DNA from: UBA1724 sp963621575
Lineage (GTDB): Bacteria; Verrucomicrobiota; Lentisphaeria; Oligosphaerales; Oligosphaeraceae
Length of the DNA: 64,000 bases
Assembly: GCA_963621575.1 (NCBI GenBank)
Contig: CAVFEH010000001.1
Coordinates: 124,001-188,000, forward strand
Direction of reading: 5' to 3'
A program made the position numbers and the translations under genes. Of this stretch, positions 28,334-36,158 are shown in pieces (positions within the stretch are counted from its first letter, which is position 1; each line of letters opens with the position of its first letter). The notes beneath the pieces are model-generated. The model was given only the letters and a program-made list of their open reading frames with translations, was not told the origin of the DNA and did no database searches.

Positions 28334-29053
28334 ATGAATAAGAATACACAAGAATATCAAGTTGTTGAAGCTATGCGACGGATTGGTGGTTATGCCACTT
28401 TGCGAAGGCTGAATGAAATCATCGATTTCTCTTCGTGGAAGACAAAAACGCCAGAAGCCTCGGTGAGGAGAATTGTTTAACTAAGCAGGCACTTCTTTCG
28501 CATTCAACCAGGCTTGTGGGGGGTGGAGGATTCCCGCGAAGAAATTCTGCGGAAACTGGAGTATGTTCCAGGAGACAAACGATGCGAGGAGCAATTCAGT
28601 CATGGTTATTATCAAGGTCTTCTTCTGGAAATTGGAAAATATCGAAACAAGGTCACTTATGTTCCCGCTCAAGATAAAAATCGCAGATTCATAAATCAAC
28701 GTCTCGGGGATATGGAAAATATGCTGGAATTGCCATTATTTACCCATGATAACCTGCTGAGGCGTGCCAGAACCATTGATGTCATTTGGTTCAATGAAAG
28801 ACAAATGCCTTGTGACTTCTATGAAGTTGAACATACTACTGACATAAAAAACTCCTTGTCCAAATTTTATGAGTTACAGGATTTCTATGCAGGATTCTAT
28901 ATTGTGGCGGATTCCAGTCGGAAAAAGGAATTTGAGAATAAACTAGCGGTGTCTATGTTTGCGTCTATCCAAAAACGCGTAAGATTCCTTGATTACAATC
29001 GCGTTGCAGAAATGTATGAAGGGCTTTCAAGAGTAAGTAATGTCAAGTGGTGA
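28334..29053 (+). pseudogene. AT-rich conserved hypothetical (possible restriction or nuclease-island protein), interrupted by TAA
   Basis: A single frame of about 239 residues broken by TAA at 28478-28480 after residue 48; reading through gives RRIV-stop-LSRHFFRIQPGLWGVED, where a glutamine codon (CAA) would be expected. The first 60 residues look like a small winged-helix domain (YQVVEAMRRIGGYATLRRL ... PGLW). The second part has RRARTIDVIWFNERQMPCDFYEVEHTTDIKNSL and YIVADSSRKKEF. The D...(x)EVEHT pattern is suggestive of a PD-(D/E)XK-type nuclease core, but I cannot name the family. Composition and codon use are far more AT-rich than the neighbours, which points to recent transfer. Either a point-mutated pseudogene or a base error. 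Confidence 0.65.
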
Positions 29054-29088
29054 TGTAATGCGGCCCCCTGTTAAAGGGGGGCATTACA
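29054..29088. repeat. Palindromic element, copy 2
   Basis: Arms TGTAATGC (29054-29061) and GCATTACA (29081-29088), with an inner stem CCCCCT/AGGGGG and loop GTTAA. It begins one base after the stop of the AT-rich gene and lies 5 bases from the stop of the convergent metallo-beta-lactamase-fold gene. It shares its outer arms with the copy at 26694-26727. It could act as a bidirectional terminator hairpin, though no T-run is present. Confidence 0.75.
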
Positions 29089-29092
29089 GCTG

Positions 29093-29947
29093 TCATTGGG
29101 CGCCGTCATATTTTGTCCAGACGAACGCCCAATGGGGTGCGCCTTTGGCCACTTGTCCGCCACGGGCAATGCCGGGGAAGGGGAAATGGGCCCCGAAGAA
29201 GATTCCTTTCATCTGCAGGGTCTGGATCCGGGAGGCCACCGCCTCTGCGGGCGATGCATCGTATTTTGCGCAGAAGGTCGGATGGGGGAACTGCAAATCC
29301 GCGGCATGTACGATGTCGCCGACGAAAATTAGTTCCTCCCTGCCGTCCATGGGCATTCTGAATATCGTGTGTCCTGGAGTATGACCGCCGCGTTTTTCGG
29401 GCACGAGCCCGTTGGGCAGGGGCGTCCCGAATTCGAAGAGCCGGATCCTGCTTTCGTATGGCGTCAAGTATTTTGCCAGGGCCTCCCTGGAGGCGTCATT
29501 CCTCCAGGACTCGTACTCTTCCCTCGCAATGTACAGGGTCGCGGAAGGGAAAAGCGGCTGTCCGTCCCACAGCAGTCCGCCCACGTGGTCAGGGTGGATA
29601 TGGGTGAGGAATACACTGGAGATTGCTTCGGGGGATATGCCCGCCTGCCGGAGTTTGTCATGGAGGGAGCCGCGCGTCTGGTCGTGTCCGGCGTCGACGA
29701 GAAAGACGGTCCTGTCGTTTTGGACAAGGAAAACATTCACAGACGATTCGAGGAAGCCGCCGGAGAGGCGATAACCGGTTGCAGCCGTGTCGCTGAACAG
29801 CCTGGCGGGAAGGCGCATTGGCGCATCCTGGATGCACAGGACCTTGCAGTCGCCGAATGGGAAGGTCTGGATGTCCGTCTTTTCAGCGGCGGAGGCAGGC
29901 GTCAGTGCCAGGGCAAAGAGGAGTGCAGCCAATGCGCATAGTTTCAT
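29093..29947 (-). CDS. Secreted metallo-beta-lactamase-fold hydrolase
   Basis: A 284-residue periplasmic or exported hydrolase. An N-terminal signal peptide (residues 1-20, LCALAALLFALALTPASA) is followed by the MBL fold with the metal motifs THIHPDHVGG (near 116), GGHTPGH (near 187), FVGDIVH (near 210) and the last His in GAHFPFPG (near 255). This set binds two zinc ions and fits the glyoxalase/lactonase-like branch more than true beta-lactamases. It lies 12 bases downstream of the SUMF-domain gene, so they likely form one operon of exported proteins. Substrate unknown. Confidence 0.9.
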   Translation of the reverse strand: MKLCALAALLFALALTPASAAEKTDIQTFPFGDCKVLCIQDAPMRLPARLFSDTAATGYRLSGGFLESSVNVFLVQNDRTVFLVDAGHDQTRGSLHDKLRQAGISPEAISSVFLTHIHPDHVGGLLWDGQPLFPSATLYIAREEYESWRNDASREALAKYLTPYESRIRLFEFGTPLPNGLVPEKRGGHTPGHTIFRMPMDGREELIFVGDIVHAADLQFPHPTFCAKYDASPAEAVASRIQTLQMKGIFFGAHFPFPGIARGGQVAKGAPHWAFVWTKYDGAQ

Positions 29948-29959
29948 GCTTCAGGCCTC

Positions 29960-30949
29960 CTATTTGACCCTTGCAACGCGGAAGCCGACATTGGCGTGGA
30001 CGCTTCCGGCAAGCCTGCCCTCCTCGCGGTCCTCGGTGCGGCAGCTCGTCCGCTTCGAATCCCAGGCGCCGCCCTTGACGGCATAGGCGCTCTTCCCCTT
30101 CTCCGCGCCGGTTCCCGCCGTGATCACGGTGCTCGTCCACTCCCAGACGTTGCCCCACATGTCCACTGCGCCGCAGGCGGCAAGGGTCTTCGCATACTGG
30201 GTGACCGGGGTTGTGCCGCTGTTCTCGCCGCAGTTGAAGTCCGCGTCCTTCGGCATGTGTCCGGCGGCAATCTCCCACTCCTGCGCGGTGGGCAGGCGGT
30301 AGGTCGCCTTGCCGTCCCTTGTTGTCAGCCAGCTGCAGTAGGCCATGGCGTCCTCGCAGGAGACATTCACAACGGGATGCTTTGCCTTCCCCGCAGGGAA
30401 TTCCCCGTCCTTCCAGTCCTGTGGCGGCTTCCTTTCCGTGGCCTTGACGAAGGCGGCGTATTCCTCGTTTGTCACGGGCGTGTATGCGATGGAGAGATTC
30501 TGGGCAGCCCCGATGACGGGCAGGAAGCCGTCCTTGGCATCGCGTGCCCCGGGCTTGAGGCGGGGGTCGGCGAAACGGGCCATCGACTGCTCAATCCTGT
30601 TTTCGCGGTCGCGGAGCATTTCGTCCACAATCACCTGCATTTCATCCACCTTTGACTGGTCCCTGGCGGTGTTCTTCAGTTCCTCCAGCTTGGCCTTCTT
30701 GCGGGCGACGACGGCGTCATAGCGTTTCTCGACCTGGCTTCGCAGCGCGGCACGGTTTTCTTCCGTTGGGTTGCGGCGGTATTGGGAGATAAGCCGCTTC
30801 GTCTCCTCGTCCAGTTCAGGGCGTTCCTTTTCGATGACCGTGCTGTACTTGTGCAGTTTCGCATCGGGGTTTGCCTTGCGCTGCTGTGCGAACACCGGCA
30901 CGGCCACGAGGGTGGCCAGTGCGAATGCCATGATGGCTCGTTTTTTCAT
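29960..30949 (-). CDS. Exported SUMF1/formylglycine-generating-enzyme-family protein with coiled coil
   Basis: A 329-residue protein with a signal peptide (MKKRAIMAFALATLVAVPVFA). A charged coiled-coil region (about 35-125, rich in E, K and R) precedes a SUMF1-type C-lectin-like domain (about 135-329). Domain hallmarks are PVTNEEYAAF, HPVVNVSCEDAMAYCSWL, YRLPTAQEWEIAA, MWGNVWEWTS, KGGAWDS and VGFRVAR. True formylglycine-generating enzymes use conserved cysteines; here only SCRTED near the end holds a candidate. Most bacterial members of this kind are not sulfatase activators, and export before folding of a sulfatase also argues against that role. AAGGAG lies 9 bases before the ATG. First gene of a two-gene operon. 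Confidence 0.88.
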   Translation of the reverse strand: MKKRAIMAFALATLVAVPVFAQQRKANPDAKLHKYSTVIEKERPELDEETKRLISQYRRNPTEENRAALRSQVEKRYDAVVARKKAKLEELKNTARDQSKVDEMQVIVDEMLRDRENRIEQSMARFADPRLKPGARDAKDGFLPVIGAAQNLSIAYTPVTNEEYAAFVKATERKPPQDWKDGEFPAGKAKHPVVNVSCEDAMAYCSWLTTRDGKATYRLPTAQEWEIAAGHMPKDADFNCGENSGTTPVTQYAKTLAACGAVDMWGNVWEWTSTVITAGTGAEKGKSAYAVKGGAWDSKRTSCRTEDREEGRLAGSVHANVGFRVARVK

Positions 30950-31310
30950 GATGTCATTCTCCTTAACTTGAGTTGCTGTCTTCGTTTTGAAGCCAGCGTG
31001 CATCCATGCAAACGCAATTCTGCGGGAATAATTGCACGTCTGCTGTGATTTGGCGTTTTTTCCTCGAAGAAAGTCGAAGGAAGCCCGGGATGTCTGGGAG
31101 TCAACGCGGAAACCGGCGGGATTGCGTCCAAACAGGCGGCTGGAATGCCCGGGGTGATGTCTGCCTGACGGCTCGGTTGCCTGTGTCGTCAATTTCTGAC
31201 GAACATGTGTGACCGCTTCGGCCATGGCCCCGGCGGCGTCTTTTCCTCTTTGATCGCCGATTTCGCCACTGGCGGAGGCGGTTTCCCCTCTCCGCGTGAG
31301 GGCGCCGGGG
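30950..31310. other. Intergenic stretch of about 360 bases
   Basis: Lies between the start of the SUMF gene and the stop of the YolD-like gene, both on the minus strand. It should carry the SUMF promoter, but no box pair with good spacing was found. No gene or repeat recognised. Confidence 0.4.
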
Positions 31311-31520
31311 TTACTGCATCCTTTCGTGCTCCTCGTCGACGCCGTCCAGCCTGTCATGGAATCCGGTGAGGGCGTCGAAGGCGGAGAATTGCGCCGCCCT
31401 TGCCTGTCTTGGCATTGGCGGGTGTTTGGGGGGATGTGGTGGCCTGGGGTGATCCACCAGGTCCTGGTATGGTGATTCCGGGTGTTCCAGCTGCCCAATT
31501 GTGGGGGTGGGGTCAGGCAC
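31311..31520 (-). CDS. YolD-like small protein coupled to Y-family polymerase
   Basis: A 69-residue frame starting at GTG (31518-31520) inside the end of the polymerase gene (8-base overlap). Its C-terminal 35 residues, RAAQFSAFDALTGFHDRL, match the short conserved core of YolD-like proteins (AAQFSPFAALTGY), which in Firmicutes sit beside UvrX/DinB-type polymerases. The first 35 residues are Pro/His-rich and look unstructured; an internal ATG (PMPRQARAAQ) may be the real start, which would give 34 residues. The function of YolD proteins in lesion-bypass repair is not established. Small size lowers certainty, but the neighbour supports it. Confidence 0.6.
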   Translation of the reverse strand: MPDPTPTIGQLEHPESPYQDLVDHPRPPHPPKHPPMPRQARAAQFSAFDALTGFHDRLDGVDEEHERMQ

Positions 31521-32985
31521 GGTGCCCTCCGACTTGGGTGTTCCGGGTGCGGGTGGTGGCGCCTTCCTCCAGGTTCATGGCCTTGAGGATGGCGTTCTTC
31601 CCCAATTTTTGTTGGATGGCGAGGACGGCCTGCTGTTGCCGCCGTTCTCGTTGAAGGGCCTTTTGGGTCTCCTCCTCCTCGGGGAGGGAGAAGAGCTCGG
31701 GTTGTCTTGGGGGCGGGGCTTGGGCGGGGAAGACGCGTCCGGCGGCGATGGTGATTCTTCGGACCAGGAGTTTCGGGTTTGCGATTTTCCGGAAGAGTTC
31801 CCCTGCCGCCTGGGTGAGGATTTTCGAGGAGGAGATCCGGGCCGGGAACCGGATGCTCCCGTGTGCGCCATCGGGGACGGCGCGGCCGTACCGGTCCTGG
31901 TGGATGGCGCCGGTGTACTGTGGCTGCCCGGCCTTGAGGGATGCGGTGTCATAGCCGATCCAGAGGACCAGTTGGTCGGTGACGTATCCGTGGGCGACCA
32001 GGCTGAGCGCCAGCTGGTCGCCCATTTCGCGGACCACGAGTTCCGCGTGGGGGAAATCGTAGGGTTCCTGGAGGACCTGTCCGGAGCCCAGGCTTTTGCC
32101 TGCGGGGCGGTAGTCTTTGATGTCGCGGATGGTGCAGGATTCCAGACCCCAGGCGTGGTCGACGAGGAGCTCTGCGTTGACGCCGAAGAGTTGATAGAGC
32201 AGCTCCTGGTTTTTGACGGACATGCGCGCCACATCGCCGAGGGTGTGCATGCCGTGTTTCCTGAGTTTTTCGGCGGTGCCGGGTCCCACGCGCCAGAAGT
32301 CGGTGAGTGGCTGGTGGGTCCAGAGGGTCTGCCGGAAGTCATGGACGGACATCTCGGCCACCCGGACTCCGTGGGAATCGGGGGGGATGTGTTTTGCCAC
32401 GATGTCCATGGCCACTTTGCAGAGGAAGAGATTTTCGCCGATGCCGGCGGTGGCGGTGATGCCGGTGGCCTCCAGGACCGCGTGGATCAGCTTCCGCGCC
32501 AGTTCCTGGGCCGTGAGGCGGTATTTCGCCAGATACTGCGTGGCGTCCAGGAAAACCTCGTCGATGGAATAGACATGGATGTCGTCGGGGGCGATGTAGT
32601 GGAGATAGACATCGTAGATTTTCGCACTGACCTCCATGTATCGTCCCATGCGCGGGGCGGCCACCAGGAAATCCAGTTCCAGGGACGGGTCCGCGTCGAG
32701 TTCTTTTGCGCTGGTGGAGCGTGCGCGGAAAGAGCGTCCAGGGGCGCGCCTGCGGCGTTGGTCGTTGACGAGCGCGGCCTGTTGCTGGACCTCGAAGAGC
32801 CTGGGGCGCCCGGGGACTCCCCAGTGTTTCAGGGCGGGGGAGACTGCCAGGCAGATTGTCTTGTCGGTGCGGGAGAGGTCGGCCACCACCAGGCAGCTGT
32901 CCAGGGGATCCAGATTGCGGTCCACGCACTCCACCGACGCATAGAAGGACTTCAGGTCGATGGCGATGTAGCACTTCTCCGGCAT
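31513..32985 (-). CDS. Y-family DNA polymerase (DinB/UmuC/UvrX type)
   Basis: An error-prone lesion-bypass DNA polymerase of 490 residues. Catalytic motifs are AIDLKSFYASVE at the start (first metal-binding Asp) and YSIDEVFLD (near 140). The region RPRLFEVQQ and the later APRMGRYMEVSAKIY match the branch that in Firmicutes is linked to YolD. The thumb region has GIGENLFLCKVAMDIVAK and WRVGPGTAEKLRKHG (helix-hairpin-helix); the little-finger domain and a Gln/Lys-rich tail follow. The ATG at 32985 is taken because the fold starts there; upstream frame is the neighbouring gene read out of frame. It follows the RecB-like nuclease gene by 16 bases and overlaps the YolD-like gene. Confidence 0.92.
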   Translation of the reverse strand: MPEKCYIAIDLKSFYASVECVDRNLDPLDSCLVVADLSRTDKTICLAVSPALKHWGVPGRPRLFEVQQQAALVNDQRRRRAPGRSFRARSTSAKELDADPSLELDFLVAAPRMGRYMEVSAKIYDVYLHYIAPDDIHVYSIDEVFLDATQYLAKYRLTAQELARKLIHAVLEATGITATAGIGENLFLCKVAMDIVAKHIPPDSHGVRVAEMSVHDFRQTLWTHQPLTDFWRVGPGTAEKLRKHGMHTLGDVARMSVKNQELLYQLFGVNAELLVDHAWGLESCTIRDIKDYRPAGKSLGSGQVLQEPYDFPHAELVVREMGDQLALSLVAHGYVTDQLVLWIGYDTASLKAGQPQYTGAIHQDRYGRAVPDGAHGSIRFPARISSSKILTQAAGELFRKIANPKLLVRRITIAAGRVFPAQAPPPRQPELFSLPEEEETQKALQRERRQQQAVLAIQQKLGKNAILKAMNLEEGATTRTRNTQVGGHRA

Positions 32986-33001
32986 GGAGGTCTGTGGTTG
33001 G

Positions 33002-33991
33002 CTACGGTGCCAGCAGGTTGTTTTCCTGCGCGGCGGGGCAGACTTGCAGGAAGGGGCAGCGTGTGCAGCACTGCGGATTGGCGGCGCAGGGGAAGGTTTC
33101 TTCCTCGGCGAGATTTGCCACGGGATCCCGGAGGCAGTTCCGCATGGCCTGTGCGCTGTTGAGGATTTGGCTTTTTGCGTTGACCAGGCTTTCGGAGGAG
33201 ATTTCGTAGGTGCTGATGCGTCCGGAGTCATTGAGAAAGACCCCATTGAGCTGGAGCTTTTCCAGGGGGAAGCGGAGGGCGTCCATGGCGTAGAGCGCGT
33301 AGCACGCCAGCTGGAGCCGGAGCTCCTCGCGGTGTTCCGTGCCGGTCTTCCAATCCAGGATATGGAGGACGCCCTCGGGATCCACGTAGGAGAAATCCAG
33401 GGCGCACCAGACTTTCAGGGGGAGGGCGGGGGCGTTTTCGGTGGCGGGGAGCTCCCCCGCCACGAAGCTGTTGAGCATGTCGATCTGGCCCCATCGGGTG
33501 GCATCCAGGGGCAGGACTTCCTGGGGGACGCCGCTGGAGAGAAAGCCTTCCAGGGCGTTGAAGACCTTTTCCTTGAGGGCGTCAATCTCCTCGCGGGTGA
33601 TCTCCCCGCCCTCCCGGGCGTAGTAGTGCTCGAAAAGGTTCACATTGCGCTTGGGATCCTGTTTCCAGAGCTTGTCCCGGGACTGCTTCCAGCCGGCATT
33701 CAGCAGCGCGCGCGCCCGTTTCTGGAGTTGGTCGAGGGTTGGGGGGAGCCGGCTCTCGCGCATTTGCCGGAGGGCCTCCTGGATGACCTGGTGTACCACG
33801 CTGCCGCCCCAGAGGGGGAAGCTGGTCATTTGCTTGAGGGTGTAGAGGAGCCGGGCCTGTCCGGGGGCGTCGGAGGCCCATCCTCCCCAGGCGCCGTAAT
33901 ATTGGTAGTAGTATGCGCGGGGGCAGGCGCGGAAGAGCCGGTTCCGGGAGACGGACCAGGTCAGGTCGTTGGCGAGGGGCTTGCTTCTCAT
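33002..33991 (-). CDS. PD-(D/E)XK nuclease-family protein with Fe-S cysteine cluster (RecB/Cas4-like)
   Basis: A 329-residue predicted nuclease. The N-terminus has SRNRLFRACPRAYYYQYY, with a first cysteine as in RecB/AddB-type Fe-S nucleases. The core is in VWCALDFSYVD and HILDWKTGTE (about 207-228), giving the D...DxK catalytic pair, followed by the QLACYALYA motif. The C-terminal CCTRCPFLQVCP with earlier C positions completes a probable [4Fe-4S] site. It resembles Cas4, but there is no CRISPR array or cas gene here. It lies between rph and the Y-family polymerase, spaced 8 and 16 bases, so a role in DNA end processing with the polymerase is plausible. The ATG at 33991 is chosen as the first before the conserved Cys region. 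Confidence 0.85.
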   Translation of the reverse strand: MRSKPLANDLTWSVSRNRLFRACPRAYYYQYYGAWGGWASDAPGQARLLYTLKQMTSFPLWGGSVVHQVIQEALRQMRESRLPPTLDQLQKRARALLNAGWKQSRDKLWKQDPKRNVNLFEHYYAREGGEITREEIDALKEKVFNALEGFLSSGVPQEVLPLDATRWGQIDMLNSFVAGELPATENAPALPLKVWCALDFSYVDPEGVLHILDWKTGTEHREELRLQLACYALYAMDALRFPLEKLQLNGVFLNDSGRISTYEISSESLVNAKSQILNSAQAMRNCLRDPVANLAEEETFPCAANPQCCTRCPFLQVCPAAQENNLLAP

Positions 33992-33999
33992 GATGGGGG

Positions 34000-34737
34000 T
34001 TATTTCGCCTTTGCGCTTTGCTGGAGCCTCTCCTGTTCCTGGAAGAGAACCTGGAGGCCGCCCCTGGCCAGTGCCAGGAGCTGATCCAGCTGGTCCTGGT
34101 CGAAGGTGGCCTCTTCGCCGGTGCCCTGGATCTCCACGAAGCGTCCCTTGTCGGTCATGACAACATTCATATCCACCTGCGCGGCGGAGTCCTCCGCATA
34201 GCAGAGGTCCAGCAGCGGCTGGTCCTCCACCAATCCCGCGGAGACCGCGGCCACGCGGGCCTTCACGGGCCATTCGGCTAGCCGCCCTTGTTTCCGGAGT
34301 CTGCGGCAGGCCAGTTCCAGGGCGGCGCAGGCGCCTGTGATGGAGGCGCAGCGGGTGCCGCCGTCGGCGTCAATGACATCGCAGTCGACGTGGAGGGTGA
34401 TTCCGGGGAGTTTTTCCAGGTCGACGACGGCGCGGAGCGAGCGCCCCACCAGCCGTTGGATTTCGGCGGTGCGTCCGGAGATCTTTCCTTTCGTGGACTC
34501 TCGGTCGCCGCGGGTGCCGGTGGCGCTGGGGAGCATCTGGTATTCGGCGGTGATCCATCCGCCGGGGACATTCTGCGCCTTCATCCAGGAGGGGACCTTC
34601 TCCTCCAGGGAGACCGCGCAGATCACGCGGGTATTTCCGCAAACGGCCAGCACGGAGCCCAGCGGGTGTCTCTGGAAATCGGGGACTAGGGTGACGGGGC
34701 GGAGCTGGTCTGGCCTGCGGCCATCTTGGCGTGTCAT
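34000..34737 (-). CDS. rph: Ribonuclease PH
   Basis: Phosphorolytic 3'-5' exoribonuclease that trims tRNA 3' ends, forming a hexamer. The 245-residue length is typical. Signature parts are RQDGRRPDQLRPV at the start, TRVICAVSLEE (near 35), GRSLRAVVDLEKLPG (near 92), VDCDVIDADGGTRCASITGA (near 108) and MNVVMTDKGRFVEIQGTGEE (near 195). AGGAG lies 8 to 9 bases before the ATG at 34737. It heads a four-gene run with the nuclease, Y-family polymerase and YolD-like genes, which is an unusual set of neighbours for rph. Confidence 0.96.
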   Translation of the reverse strand: MTRQDGRRPDQLRPVTLVPDFQRHPLGSVLAVCGNTRVICAVSLEEKVPSWMKAQNVPGGWITAEYQMLPSATGTRGDRESTKGKISGRTAEIQRLVGRSLRAVVDLEKLPGITLHVDCDVIDADGGTRCASITGACAALELACRRLRKQGRLAEWPVKARVAAVSAGLVEDQPLLDLCYAEDSAAQVDMNVVMTDKGRFVEIQGTGEEATFDQDQLDQLLALARGGLQVLFQEQERLQQSAKAK

Positions 34738-34957
34738 GGGGGAAATCTCCTGGTTCGACGATATATTCCCCCTGTCGCGTGCCGCGCCTCCGGAGGGAGG
34801 CGTTTTGCGCAAAGACGGGGGCGGCGGACCTCCCGTCCGGGAGGCGCCCCACGGTGGAAATCGTGTGCCGGTTAATATACCCTCTGCCCTCCGGGCTCCG
34901 ACCTTCCGCAGGCCATTCCTTTCCTCCTCAAAACAAACGCCCTTGGGGTTCCGTTCA

Positions 34958-36025
34958 ATGTCCACTTTGCGCACTCTGCCCATCCTGCTTGCCTTGCTGG
35001 CGGCGCTTCTGCCGCCGCTGGCCTCCTGCGGGGGGGGGGGGGAAGGCGGGGACGCGGAGCGTCGTCCCGTGTATGATCTCGGGAAGAGCGAGGCGTTGCT
35101 GGACGCGGGGCAGGCGCTGCGTTCCGGGGCGCAGGTTTGGGAGGAGCTTTCCGAGCGTGCGGGGCTGGATCCCCAGGTGGCGCGCATCCTCCGTGAGGAG
35201 GGCAGTCAGCGGGAGCTTTTTGCGGAGGCCAACCGTCTCCTGCAGGAGCAGCGTTTCCATGATCTCTCCGCGCTGCTGGACGTGGCGGAGCGGCAGGGCA
35301 GGGCGACCCCCACGCTGCTGCAGCTCCGGCAGCTCCCGCAGGCCCTCCAGGCGCTCTCCCTCTTCTGCGCACGACGGCCCTACCAAAAGAGCGAGGACCT
35401 GGCGCAGTCGCTGGTTTTCCTGGAGCCATGGAAGGCGGAGCTCTCCCGCATGGCGCCGGAGGCCTTCCCCCCCTTCTGGAAAAGCCAGGAGGCGCTGCTG
35501 GAGGAGCTCCGGCGGCAGGAGTTTTTGGCGAAGCGGGACCAGTGGATGCACAAGCTGGATGTGGCGCTGAATGCTCTGCCGGGGGAGGGTGCCTCCGTCA
35601 ATGAATGCCTCTCTGAACTCCTGGCGCTTTCCCGGGAGCGCCCGGTGCGTCTGCTGGAACTCCTGGAGGCCCCGCTGGAGGAGATTCTGGGGGACTCCGC
35701 CGCATGGGATGCGGAGAGCGAGCTTTGTTGTGTTTTGCGCTGGGGGGAATTGACGGAGTCGCAGAAGGAGGTGCTGCGTGCGCGGCTGTCTCGTGAGGAG
35801 CTCCGGACCTTCTCCGGGCGAGTCCTTGGTGCGCGGCTCGCCGGCGACCCCGTGGCTTTCCTGGAATTGATCGCGCCCTGGCGGGCTTTCCTGGGAGAGG
35901 ACGCCGCGGCCTTTTCCCCCGCATTCCTGAAGTTCTACCGGCAGGGACTCCCCTCCGCGCCGCCCGCAGTCGCCTTTCAAGGCGTCTCGGAGGCCGCCGC
36001 CTTCCTCTACGGATGGCTTCCCTGA
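34958..36025 (+). CDS. Putative lipoprotein with a poly-G contingency tract
   Basis: A 355-residue predicted lipoprotein: hydrophobic signal (residues 5-22) and lipobox LASC, so the mature protein starts at Cys24. Four glycines follow, encoded by a run of 13 G, then a charged segment. The remainder is almost all helical, rich in Leu, Glu, Arg and Ala (ARILREEGSQRELFAEANRL, LLEELRRQEFLAKRD), without a family I recognise; it may form a helical-repeat scaffold. The ATG at 34958 is the first before the signal peptide. It is divergent from rph and is followed by the PPIase gene. A change of one G would shift the frame right after the lipid-anchor site. Confidence 0.75.
   Translation: MSTLRTLPILLALLAALLPPLASCGGGGEGGDAERRPVYDLGKSEALLDAGQALRSGAQVWEELSERAGLDPQVARILREEGSQRELFAEANRLLQEQRFHDLSALLDVAERQGRATPTLLQLRQLPQALQALSLFCARRPYQKSEDLAQSLVFLEPWKAELSRMAPEAFPPFWKSQEALLEELRRQEFLAKRDQWMHKLDVALNALPGEGASVNECLSELLALSRERPVRLLELLEAPLEEILGDSAAWDAESELCCVLRWGELTESQKEVLRARLSREELRTFSGRVLGARLAGDPVAFLELIAPWRAFLGEDAAAFSPAFLKFYRQGLPSAPPAVAFQGVSEAAAFLYGWLP
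35030..35042 (+). repeat. Poly-G tract (G13) in the lipoprotein gene
   Basis: Thirteen G immediately after the TGC codon of the lipobox cysteine. The present length keeps the gene in frame (GGGG then Glu). Confidence 0.9.
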
Positions 36026-36158
36026 AAAAGCGCATGGCGCCGGGAACCGCTTTGCGCCGGCATAGTCTATGCCGGCGGCTTTTGCGTCGAATCCCCCCTT
36101 TCTTGCATTCCGTCTTTCTTTATAATCTCAATTCTACCCCAAAGGAAATCCCATCCCC

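Noticed and set aside
29054..29088. Simple terminator between convergent genes
   Set aside because: The hairpin could stop transcription, but there is no T-run on either side, and its arms match the element at 26694, which favours a repeat family.
33002..33991. Cas4
   Set aside because: The nuclease fold and cysteine cluster are similar, but no CRISPR array or other cas gene is in the window, and its neighbours are rph and a Y-family polymerase.
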